Shown here piece after piece: positions 1 to 7,206 of a stretch of DNA of 39,345 nt. Every line of letters starts with the position of its first letter. The stretch's first letter is position 1. The stretch covers positions 1 to 39,345 of the forward strand of contig CAMXQE010000033.1 in NCBI GenBank assembly GCA_947246015.1. Direction: 5' to 3'. The DNA comes from an uncultured Lachnospiraceae bacterium. Its GTDB lineage: Bacteria > Bacillota > Clostridia > Lachnospirales > Lachnospiraceae. The position numbers were made by a program, and so were the translations under genes. The notes below the pieces were generated by a model. That model made no database searches and was not told the DNA's origin. It saw only the letters and a program-made list of their open reading frames with translations.

Positions 1-84
1 AGTATGACATTTGCCCTTTCTTTTACGGAGAGGAAGAAAGTAGCGCCGGTACAGCTTCCGGCGGAGAAGATTATTATCGGTTAG
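1..84 (+). CDS. C-terminal end of a potassium uptake membrane subunit (TrkH/KtrB type), 5' part outside window
   Basis: The first 28 codons are open in frame 1 and end at TAG (82-84). The tail is a short hydrophobic stretch, then a charged segment containing ERKKVAPVQLPAEK and a final small hydrophobic run. This resembles the cytoplasmic end of TrkH/KtrB potassium channels in Clostridia. The main support is context: an RCK (TrkA/KtrA) gene follows 74 nt later on the same strand, and the two are normally co-transcribed. The family call is an inference from a very short fragment. Confidence 0.5.
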   Translation, partial: SMTFALSFTERKKVAPVQLPAEKIIIG

Positions 85-158
85 TATGGTGATTTTATTA
101 TTGGACGGGATAGAAATGCAGGGAGCATGAAACAGCTAAAAGAGGAGGAAAAGGGTCT

Positions 159-809
159 GTGAAATCAATTTTAATTATCGGAATGGGGAAATTCGGACAT
201 CATTTATGCATGAATCTGGCAAGGCTGGGAAATGAGATTATGATTGTGGATGACAGGGAGGAGGTATTGGAAGACCTGCTGCCTGTTGTCACCAGCGCGA
301 AAATCGGGGACTGTACCAACGAGGAAGTGTTGAAAAGTCTGGGGGTCAGGAATTTTGACCTCTGTTTTGTCTGCATCGGGACGAATTTTCAAAGCAGCCT
401 GGAGATTACCAGCCTGTTAAAGGAAATGGGGGCAAAATATGTCATCAGTAAGGCAAACAGGGATATCCATGCCAAGTTTCTGTTACGGAACGGAGCGGAT
501 GAGGTGATTTATCCCGACCGTGATATTGCAGAGAAACTGGCGATGAAGGTCAGTGCAAACCATGTGTTTGATTATATAGAGCTGACAGAGGAGCATTCCA
601 TTTATGAAATTCCGCTGATTAAAGAATGGGTGGGAAGAACTATCGGCGATATCGATATCCGTGCCAAATACCGTGTGAATGTGCTGGGGACGAAGAAGGA
701 CGGGGAACTGTCGCTGCTTCCGGGGGCGGATTATGTACTGAAAAAGGACGAACATCTTATGGTTTTGGGACGGAATGAGGATGTGGACAGGATTTTGAAG
801 CGGTTATAG
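159..809 (+). CDS. ktrA: Potassium channel regulatory subunit, RCK/TrkA-N family (KtrA/TrkA-like)
   Basis: This is a cytoplasmic gating subunit that binds nucleotide and controls K+ flow through a TrkH/KtrB membrane partner. The protein has 216 residues. An N-terminal Rossmann fold opens with ILIIGMGKFGHHLC (GxGxxG), followed by an acidic residue after strand 2 (IVDDRE) that suits NAD(H)/ATP binding. A TrkA-C domain covers about residues 135-216. One RCK_N plus one RCK_C and this length match KtrA or single-unit TrkA rather than the doubled TrkA of E. coli. The start is GTG at 159, with AGGAGG at 143-148. The preceding partial gene is probably its membrane partner. The family is secure; the choice between Ktr and Trk is less so. 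Confidence 0.9.
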   Translation: MKSILIIGMGKFGHHLCMNLARLGNEIMIVDDREEVLEDLLPVVTSAKIGDCTNEEVLKSLGVRNFDLCFVCIGTNFQSSLEITSLLKEMGAKYVISKANRDIHAKFLLRNGADEVIYPDRDIAEKLAMKVSANHVFDYIELTEEHSIYEIPLIKEWVGRTIGDIDIRAKYRVNVLGTKKDGELSLLPGADYVLKKDEHLMVLGRNEDVDRILKRL

Positions 810-826
810 CAAGTGAAGTGAAATTG

Positions 827-835
827 TGGTATAAT
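827..835 (+). promoter_or_regulatory. Extended -10 promoter for the Rpn-like gene
   Basis: TGGTATAAT (TGn plus a perfect TATAAT at 830-835) lies just after the ktrA stop. No good -35 sits at the 17-nt position, so this would be an extended -10 promoter. The predicted start near 842 lies about 32 nt before the preferred TTG start codon. Confidence 0.5.
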
Positions 836-873
836 ATTCTTAAGAAAGGCGATTGATACAGGGGGGTAGCGCT

Positions 874-1716
874 TTGACTGATTCACCGGATAAAATTCAG
901 TGGCATCCAGCATTTTATGCTGCCGCAGGTTTGGAATTGCAGGCAAATATAGAAGAATTGGAGTTAATACCGGAATATAATCTCAGCAAAGAACCGATTC
1001 GCATTGACCTGCTAATCATAAAAAATGGGAAGCAGACAGGAAAAATTAAGAATGAAATTGGTCATATTATGAAAAAATACAATGTAATAGAATATAAAAG
1101 TCCTGATGATTCCCTTACTATTGATGATTTTTACAAAACAATCGGTTACGCTTGTTTATATAAGGGTTATGGTGAAAGCATAGATAAGATACCGTTAAGT
1201 GAACTGACAGTTTCAGTATTTCGGGAGGCACATCCACGGGAAATGTTTTTATCATTGGAAAAGGAAGGGCATAAGATTGAAGAAAAATATTCTGGTATTT
1301 ATTATGTGACAAATAAGCTGCCATTTCCAGCACAGGTTGTAGTAACACGAGAATTAAGCAAAGAAACACACAGTAGTCTGAGAATTTTGTCTAATCATGC
1401 CAATAAAGAAGATATTCAGACATTTCTGAAAGCGGCAAGAAAAATGACAAGTCCGAGGGAACGCAATAATATTGATGCTGTGTTGCAGGTAAGTGTAAGT
1501 GTAAACTTTGAATTGTATCAGAGAATAAGGAGGGATGCGGTTATGTGCGAAGCGATGAGAGAATTAATGAAAGATGAAATTAATGAAAAGATAAATGAAG
1601 CACATATGAAGGACATTAAAAATATCATGGAGTCGCTTAAGTATACTGCGGAACAGGCAATGGATTTATTGAAGATTCCAAAGAGCGAAAGAGCTTCTTA
1701 CTTAGCGAAATTATAG
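874..1716 (+). CDS. Rpn-like PD-(D/E)XK nuclease-family (transposase-derived) protein
   Basis: The preferred start is TTG at 874, because a GGGGGG ribosome site at 861-866 lies 7 nt upstream. A further TTG at 853 is in frame but has no ribosome site. The product is 280 residues. The N-terminal half has the PD-(D/E)XK core: RIDLLII with D45, then VIEYKS with E73 and K75, followed by DDFYKTIGYACLYKG. The C-terminal part is helical and charged (MRELMKDEINEKINEAHMKDI), as in Rpn and related proteins often annotated as putative transposases. Such proteins are thought to cut DNA and promote recombination; activity here is inferred. The gene is visibly richer in A/T than its neighbours, stands alone with its own promoter and terminator, and is probably a recent acquisition. 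Confidence 0.75.
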   Translation: MTDSPDKIQWHPAFYAAAGLELQANIEELELIPEYNLSKEPIRIDLLIIKNGKQTGKIKNEIGHIMKKYNVIEYKSPDDSLTIDDFYKTIGYACLYKGYGESIDKIPLSELTVSVFREAHPREMFLSLEKEGHKIEEKYSGIYYVTNKLPFPAQVVVTRELSKETHSSLRILSNHANKEDIQTFLKAARKMTSPRERNNIDAVLQVSVSVNFELYQRIRRDAVMCEAMRELMKDEINEKINEAHMKDIKNIMESLKYTAEQAMDLLKIPKSERASYLAKL

Positions 1717-1747
1717 GTTATCAGCTATAAAATCTTAATAAAAAAAA

Positions 1748-1841
1748 TTGCATCAGGAAAAAGCAGCTATTCGGAAGAGGTTCTTTCGGATAGCTGCTTT
1801 TTAATACTTATTTTATAATTTTTTTATTGCATCATGAAAAA
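1748..1841 (+). repeat. Pair of 15-nt direct repeats flanking a terminator
   Basis: TTGCATCAGGAAAAA (1748-1762) recurs as TTGCATCATGAAAAA (1827-1841), 14 of 15 identical. The copies bracket the Rpn terminator. The first overlaps the start of the terminator stem, and the second supplies the -35 candidate of the MarR promoter. It could be a small duplication or a trace of an insertion. Confidence 0.5.
1758..1802 (+). terminator. Rho-independent terminator after the Rpn-like gene
   Basis: A stem of about 20 bp starts with AAAAAGCAGCTAT, continues through wobble pairs to a 5-nt loop near 1779-1783, and closes with ATAGCTGCTTTTT. The T run at 1798-1802 is part of the stem's base, so the element can work in both directions. 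Confidence 0.9.
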
Positions 1842-1884
1842 AATGGTATTAATATATAACCTTGTAAATATATAACATAGTTAA
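1827..1884 (+). promoter_or_regulatory. Candidate promoter and operator of the marR-ABC operon
   Basis: TTGCAT (1827-1832), a 17-nt spacer and TAATAT (1850-1855) form a plausible sigma-70 promoter. Overlapping and downstream are two copies of ATATATAAC (1852-1860 and 1868-1876) and ATAGTTAACCA, whose GTTAAC core is common in MarR operators. Regulators of this type usually repress their own operon, so these are candidate binding sites for the MarR protein encoded next. This is inference from pattern and position. Confidence 0.4.
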
Positions 1885-1975
1885 CCAATTGCAGATTCCC
1901 TTATGGAAATCCGGAAAGTCATTTTTCATAAGGATGGGGACGCTGCTCATGGAAAAACAGGCAGGAGATGGGAAA

Positions 1976-2497
1976 ATGGATACCTGTGATATACAGGAGA
2001 AAATATTAAGAACAACAAACCGCTTTCACAGGATGCACTACGAAGGTCTGCTTCCGGATATCTCCAGAAGGGAGTATGAGCTGATGGCGGCAGTTCAGGA
2101 TTACATGGATTGCATGAATGGTATGGATGGCAGAGACTGCGATGACAGCACAGACTGCATGGGCAGTAGTGGAAAAGGCGAGAGGAAAAAGGGCATCTGT
2201 GTTTCCGAACTGGCACTCCGGCTGAAAGTGTCATCCCCTGCGATATCCAGGATGGTTGGCATGATGGAGGAAAAAGGTTATATAGGGCGGGGCATGGACA
2301 AGGAGGACAGAAGGAATACTTATATTTACCTGACAGAAAAGGGCAGGGCGGCGAAGAAGGAATCGGAGACGGCGCTGTGCAGGCTGATGGAACGGGTGAC
2401 GCTTCGTATGGGAGAAGATGATATGCAGCAGTTAATTATGTTATGGAACCGATTGGCAGATATTATGGAACAGGAGTTGAGGGCAGAAGATGTTTAA
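1976..2497 (+). CDS. MarR-family transcriptional regulator with Cys/Met/Asp-rich insertion
   Basis: This is a winged-helix DNA-binding regulator, probably controlling the ABC exporter it overlaps. The start chosen is ATG 1976, with AGGAGA at 1963-1968 seven nt upstream. In-frame starts at 1949 (ATG) and 1889 (TTG) would add non-conserved residues. From 1976 the product is 173 residues. The MarR core is clear: ELMAAVQDYM, then ICVSELALRLKVSSPAISRMVGMMEEKG (helix-turn-helix, about 75-101) and the wing with DRRNTYIYLTEKGR (about 111-124). Oddly, residues about 43-72 hold an insertion with C46, C55 and C61 plus several Met, Asp and Gly. C75 sits just before the recognition region. Its stop overlaps the next start by 8 nt, so the genes are co-translated. 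Confidence 0.85.
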   Translation: MDTCDIQEKILRTTNRFHRMHYEGLLPDISRREYELMAAVQDYMDCMNGMDGRDCDDSTDCMGSSGKGERKKGICVSELALRLKVSSPAISRMVGMMEEKGYIGRGMDKEDRRNTYIYLTEKGRAAKKESETALCRLMERVTLRMGEDDMQQLIMLWNRLADIMEQELRAEDV

Positions 2498-4637
2498 AAT
2501 CTTAAAATATTTAAGCAAATCCAAGGCGGCGGTTGCCGCTATTGTGGCACTTTTAATCCTTCAGGCATACTGTGACCTGGCCCTGCCTCAGTATACGGCG
2601 GATATTGTAGATGTGGGCATCGGACAGGGCGGTATCGAATACGGGGTGCCGGAGCAGATGCGGGAGGAAACGTTTACAGCTGTCCGTATGCTGATGACGG
2701 CAGAGGAGGAGGAAGCATTGCTGGCAGCATATACCGCAGATGAAAACGGCAGATATATACTTGCAAACGATGCAGACAGGGAAGCGCTGGATGCCGGAAT
2801 AAGTATTCCCATGGCACTGCTTTCCATGCTTTCCGCTTCGGGGGAAATGTCTCCGGAAATTTTGGGACAGATGATGGAGAGCGGGGCAGTCACAAAAGAA
2901 GAAATACTGCAATACAGGGATTCCGCGCTGGAAAGCTATGGGGAAATGAGCAATTCCATGATATCCCAAATGGCAATCAATTCCGTAAAAACGGAATATG
3001 AAGCGCTGGGCATGGATATTGCTTCCGTGCAGACCCGTTATCTTTTAAGGAAAGGAAGTCATATGCTGGGGCTGTCTGTTCTGATGATGGCAGCTTCCAT
3101 ACTGGCAGGGCTTCTGGCGGCAAGGACTTCGGCAAAAATCGGACGCGACCTGCGGGGCAGCCTGTTCCACAAGGTAGTGTCCTTCTCCGATGCGGAAATG
3201 GATCAGTTTTCCACGGCATCCCTGATTACCAGAAGCACCAATGATATCCAGCAGATACAGATGGTATCCGTGATGATTCTCAGGATGGTGCTCTACGCGC
3301 CCATCGTAGGTGTGGGAGGCGTCTTAAAAGTAGTTCATACACGGACAGGGATGGGATGGATTATTGCGGTTGCCGTTCTCGCTATTATGGCTCTGGTGGG
3401 AGTGCTGATGGCAGTTGCCATGCCTAAATTCAAGATTATGCAGAGTCTGGTAGACCGGATGAATCTGGTTTCCAGGGAAATTTTAACGGGTATTATGGTT
3501 ATCCGTGCATTCAGCAGGGAAAAATTTGAGGAAGAACGTTTTGATAAGGCCAATCAGGAACTGATGGGTACTCAGTTATTTACAAACCGTGTCATGACCA
3601 TTATGATGCCGGCCATGATGCTGATTATGAACGGCATTGCGGTTATGATTGTATGGTTCGGGGCAAAAGGCGTGGATTTGGGAAATCTGCAGGTGGGCGA
3701 TATGCTTGCATTTATTACTTATACGATGCAGATTGTCATGGCCTTTCTGATGATTACGATGATTTCCATTATGCTGCCCCGTGCAGGCGTAGCGGCGGAG
3801 CGTATTGAGGAAGTGCTGGGAACGGAAGTGACGATTCACGACAAGGCGCAGACATTGGATAAAGAGCTGGAACAGGCAAAAGGCGTGCTGCGGTTTGAAA
3901 ATGTCAGCTTCAGATATCCGGGGGCGGATGAGGAGGCACTGGAGGGCATTGATTTTACTGCCAATCCGGGAGAAACGACGGCAATCATCGGAAGTACCGG
4001 ATGCGGAAAATCCACATTAATCCGGCTGATTCCGCGCTACTATGATGTGACGAAGGGGCGCATTACCATAGACGGTGTGGATATCCGTGACCTGTCCCAG
4101 CACAGGCTTCATGAGCTGTTGGGCTATGTCCCCCAAAAGGGTGTACTGTTTTCGGGGGATATCGAATCCAACCTGAAATTCGGAGGGGATTTTATTACTG
4201 ACGGAGATATGGAGGAGGCAGCGCAGATTGCACAGGCGATGGAATTTATCGACAGTAAGCCGAAACGGTTCCAAAGTGAGATTTCACAGGGCGGTACGAA
4301 CGTGTCCGGCGGACAGAAGCAGCGACTGTCCATCGCAAGGGCGATTGCCAAACATCCGAAAATATGTCTGTTCGATGACAGTTTTTCAGCACTGGATTAT
4401 AAAACCGATGTGGTACTGCGCAAAGCCCTGCATGAGAAGCTGGCGGATGCCACAGTGATTATCGTGGCACAGAGAATCAGCACCATTCTCCATGCAGACC
4501 GGATTATCGTACTGGACGATGGAAAGATAGCGGGAATCGGCACTCATCAGGAATTACTGGCGGATTGTGAGGCTTATCGGGAAATCGCACGTTCACAGCT
4601 ATCAGAAAAGGAACTGGAAGGAGGCAGGGTATCATGA
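2490..4637 (+). CDS. ABC exporter half-transporter, subunit with degenerate ATP site (heterodimeric multidrug type)
   Basis: This is a 715-residue fused membrane plus ATPase subunit. TM1 covers about 10-35; the remaining helices fall between about 190 and 430; the nucleotide-binding domain covers about 465-700. Walker A is GSTGCGKST (501-509) and the signature is VSGGQ (605-609). After the Walker B strand comes LFDDSFSALD, where the catalytic Glu is replaced by Asp (D630). The H-loop His is Gln (VAQRIST, Q661). These changes mark the non-hydrolysing half of a heterodimeric exporter such as BmrC, and the next gene supplies the canonical half. Unusually, residues about 45-185 form a long hydrophilic insertion between TM1 and TM2, predicted to be extracytoplasmic. 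The gene overlaps marR by 8 nt and the partner by ATGA. Its substrate is unknown. Confidence 0.9.
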   Translation: MFKILKYLSKSKAAVAAIVALLILQAYCDLALPQYTADIVDVGIGQGGIEYGVPEQMREETFTAVRMLMTAEEEEALLAAYTADENGRYILANDADREALDAGISIPMALLSMLSASGEMSPEILGQMMESGAVTKEEILQYRDSALESYGEMSNSMISQMAINSVKTEYEALGMDIASVQTRYLLRKGSHMLGLSVLMMAASILAGLLAARTSAKIGRDLRGSLFHKVVSFSDAEMDQFSTASLITRSTNDIQQIQMVSVMILRMVLYAPIVGVGGVLKVVHTRTGMGWIIAVAVLAIMALVGVLMAVAMPKFKIMQSLVDRMNLVSREILTGIMVIRAFSREKFEEERFDKANQELMGTQLFTNRVMTIMMPAMMLIMNGIAVMIVWFGAKGVDLGNLQVGDMLAFITYTMQIVMAFLMITMISIMLPRAGVAAERIEEVLGTEVTIHDKAQTLDKELEQAKGVLRFENVSFRYPGADEEALEGIDFTANPGETTAIIGSTGCGKSTLIRLIPRYYDVTKGRITIDGVDIRDLSQHRLHELLGYVPQKGVLFSGDIESNLKFGGDFITDGDMEEAAQIAQAMEFIDSKPKRFQSEISQGGTNVSGGQKQRLSIARAIAKHPKICLFDDSFSALDYKTDVVLRKALHEKLADATVIIVAQRISTILHADRIIVLDDGKIAGIGTHQELLADCEAYREIARSQLSEKELEGGRVS

Positions 4638-6472
4638 GCGAACAGACAAGACCCCCCAGAAGGGGACCCCACGGACCGGGAATGATGCCGGGAGAGAAAG
4701 CGAAGGATTTTAAGGGTACGCTGCAAAAGATGCTGCGGTATATGGGTGCCTACCGTTATGGTCTGATAGCGGTCATGGTGTTTGCAGTAGGCGGTACGGC
4801 ATTTAACATCATCGGCCCGAAAATCTTAAGTCAGGCAACCACGGAGCTTTTCAATGGTCTGATGGCGAAGGTATCGGGAACCGGAGGGATTGATTTCGGG
4901 AAAATCGGAAGGATACTGCTGATTCTTTTGGGGATATATGTCCTGAGTTCCTGTCTTTCTTTTATACAGGGAATGATTATGACTGGTATTTCCCAAAAGA
5001 TGTGCTACCGCTTCCGTAAAGAGATTTCGGAGAAAATCAACCGGATGCCTTTGGAGTATTTTGAATCAAGAACAGTGGGAGAGGTGCTTTCCCGCATCAC
5101 CAATGATGTGGATACGCTGGGGCAGAGCCTGAATCAGAGCATTACACAGCTTCTTACTTCGGTGACGACCATTATCGGGGTATTGGTGATGATGCTCAGC
5201 ATCAGTCCGCTGATGACATTGATTGCTTTGGTAATTCTTCCGGTGTCGGGAACACTGATTGGGCTTGTGGTGAAATTTTCCCAAAAGTATTTCGTGGCAC
5301 AGCAGAGCTATCTTGGGAAAATCAACGGACAGGTAGAGGAAGTATACAGCGGTCACAATATCGTCAAGGCGTTTAACAGGGAAGAACAGGCGCTCCGCGA
5401 ATTTAACGAGACCAATGAGGTGCTGTACCAGTCCGCATGGAAATCCCAGTTTCTTTCCGGCATGATGCAGCCGGTGATGATGTTTGTCGGCAATCTTGGT
5501 TATGTGGCAGTAGCGGTCAGCGGAAGCCTGCTTGCCATAAAAGGAACGATTCAGGTGGGTGACATACAGGCATTTATCCAGTATGTGAAGAACTTTACCC
5601 AGCCGATTACACAGGTGGCACAGGTATCCAATATGTTGCAGTCCATGGCGGCAGCCGCAGAGAGGGTTTTGGAATTTTTAGAAGAAAAAGAGGAGGACGT
5701 GAATGTGGAACATGCGGCCAGTCCGGAGAAGATACAGGGCAGCGTCCGGTTCAGCCATGTGAAGTTTGGCTACAAGCCGGATAAAATCATCATCCATGAT
5801 TTCAGCAGTGAGGTAAAGCCGGGACAGATGGTGGCAATCGTGGGTCCTACCGGAGCCGGAAAAACGACAATGGTAAAACTGCTGATGCGTTTCTATGACG
5901 TGAACGGCGGGAAGATAGAGCTGGACGGACACGACATACGGGAATTTAACCGGAGTGAACTGCGGGAAGGATTCGGCATGGTTTTGCAGGATACGTGGCT
6001 CTTTAAAGGAACCATTATGGAGAACATCCGTTACGGCAGGCTGGACGCCACCGATGAGGAGGTCATAGAGGCGGCGAAAGCAGCACATGCCCACCGGTTT
6101 ATTAAGACGTTGCCCGGCGGATATCAGATGGAGCTGAACGAGGATGCCAGCAATGTATCACAGGGGCAGCGGCAGTTACTGACCATCGCCCGTGCCATTC
6201 TTGCCGACAACCGGATTATGATACTGGATGAGGCAACCAGTTCCGTGGACACCAGAACGGAAGCGCGGATTCAGAAAGCAATGAATAACCTGATGAAAGG
6301 CAGAACCAGTTTCGTGATTGCCCACAGGCTTTCCACCATACGGGATGCGGATTTGATTCTGGTGATGAAGGACGGGGATATCATAGAGCAGGGGAACCAT
6401 GAGGAACTGCTGGCGGAAAACGGATTTTATGCGGAACTTTATAATTCGCAGTTTGAGGAGGTCACGGCCTGA
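4634..6472 (+). CDS. ABC exporter half-transporter, subunit with canonical ATP site (heterodimeric multidrug type)
   Basis: This is the 612-residue partner of the preceding subunit, starting at the ATGA overlap. A Gly/Pro/Arg-rich cytoplasmic start (about 1-25) leads into a six-helix membrane domain (about 38-335) and an ATPase domain (about 368-610). Walker A is GPTGAGKT (404-411). Walker B ends in ILDEATSSVD with catalytic E533, and the H-loop is IAHRLST with H564. All are canonical. Its signature is VSQGQ (508-512) instead of SGGQ. In a heterodimer this degenerate signature faces the degenerate Walker site of the first subunit, so one composite site is dead and one is active. The family commonly exports drugs or lipids. 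Regulation by the overlapping MarR gene is inferred. Confidence 0.9.
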   Translation: MSEQTRPPRRGPHGPGMMPGEKAKDFKGTLQKMLRYMGAYRYGLIAVMVFAVGGTAFNIIGPKILSQATTELFNGLMAKVSGTGGIDFGKIGRILLILLGIYVLSSCLSFIQGMIMTGISQKMCYRFRKEISEKINRMPLEYFESRTVGEVLSRITNDVDTLGQSLNQSITQLLTSVTTIIGVLVMMLSISPLMTLIALVILPVSGTLIGLVVKFSQKYFVAQQSYLGKINGQVEEVYSGHNIVKAFNREEQALREFNETNEVLYQSAWKSQFLSGMMQPVMMFVGNLGYVAVAVSGSLLAIKGTIQVGDIQAFIQYVKNFTQPITQVAQVSNMLQSMAAAAERVLEFLEEKEEDVNVEHAASPEKIQGSVRFSHVKFGYKPDKIIIHDFSSEVKPGQMVAIVGPTGAGKTTMVKLLMRFYDVNGGKIELDGHDIREFNRSELREGFGMVLQDTWLFKGTIMENIRYGRLDATDEEVIEAAKAAHAHRFIKTLPGGYQMELNEDASNVSQGQRQLLTIARAILADNRIMILDEATSSVDTRTEARIQKAMNNLMKGRTSFVIAHRLSTIRDADLILVMKDGDIIEQGNHEELLAENGFYAELYNSQFEEVTA

Positions 6473-6475
6473 TTC

Positions 6476-7039
6476 CTACAAATTCAGGAAAGTAGCAATA
6501 TTCGAGAAATTGATATATAAATCATCGTATATATTGACTTTTATGATGGAATCGAATGTATAAGGCACATTAAAAAGATTTTCTTCAAAGTAATTGACAA
6601 ATACGCTCCTTCTTTTCGGGTCCACAATCCAATATTCACGTACGCTGTTCTTTTGGTAATAATACAGTTTACGGACATAATCATCGACAGGGTAGCCGGG
6701 AGATACAATCTCAATAATAAAGTCGGGTGCCCCGTTGCACCAGGTTCCTACCAGTTTATGCCGGTTGCAGACGATTATAATATCAGGATGCACGAGTGTA
6801 AACGGACTACCGGACAGCTTTACGTCAAAAGGAGCGGGAATAACCTCACAATCCCCGTTTTTCTGCGTGACATAAGCGCTGAGCCGCGAAGTGAGTTCTG
6901 ACAGGATAGCCCTGTGTGTCCGGGAATGGCTGGGCATATAACAGACCTGTCCGTCGAATACTTCCGCCGAAGCATGGTTCGGAAGACTCCTGTATTGTTC
7001 AATGGTCGTGATTTCCGGCTGTTGTTGTAAATCAAACAT
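6476..7039 (-). CDS. Uma2-family (DUF820) putative restriction-like endonuclease
   Basis: A 187-residue protein with the Uma2 pattern: AEVFDGQVCYMPSHSRTH near the start (E26), VHPDIIIVCN (D86), PDFIIEIVSPGYPVDD (E110), then KLYYYQKNSVREYWIVDP. The family has a PD-(D/E)XK fold related to restriction enzymes and is often expanded in genomes. No biological role is established for most members. The start is ATG with AAGGA upstream. The gene converges on the ABC operon, with only 3 nt between the two stop codons and no obvious terminator between them, so antisense overlap of transcripts is likely. Confidence 0.85.
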   Translation of the reverse strand: MFDLQQQPEITTIEQYRSLPNHASAEVFDGQVCYMPSHSRTHRAILSELTSRLSAYVTQKNGDCEVIPAPFDVKLSGSPFTLVHPDIIIVCNRHKLVGTWCNGAPDFIIEIVSPGYPVDDYVRKLYYYQKNSVREYWIVDPKRRSVFVNYFEENLFNVPYTFDSIIKVNIYDDLYINFSNIATFLNL

Positions 7040-7150
7040 GATTGTCTGTTCCTTTCAAAAATATTGTCTGTCAGGCAGTTTCACCGTATGACATGTGCAG
7101 CATCTGATAGTATTATACATGATAATGTAAAAAATATATAGTACGAAAAA

Positions 7151-7181
7151 CTGCCCTATAACAGAAATTGTTATAGGGCAG
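7151..7181 (-). terminator. Bidirectional terminator downstream of uxaC
   Basis: Perfect 13-bp stem CTGCCCTATAACA / TGTTATAGGGCAG with a 5-nt loop. On the minus strand it is followed by TTTTT and ends the uxaC transcript, whose stop lies 26 nt earlier. On the plus strand it is followed by GATATTTTTTT, so it can also stop reverse transcription. Confidence 0.9.
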
Positions 7182-7206
7182 GATATTTTTTTTAAGACTT
7201 ATCAAC

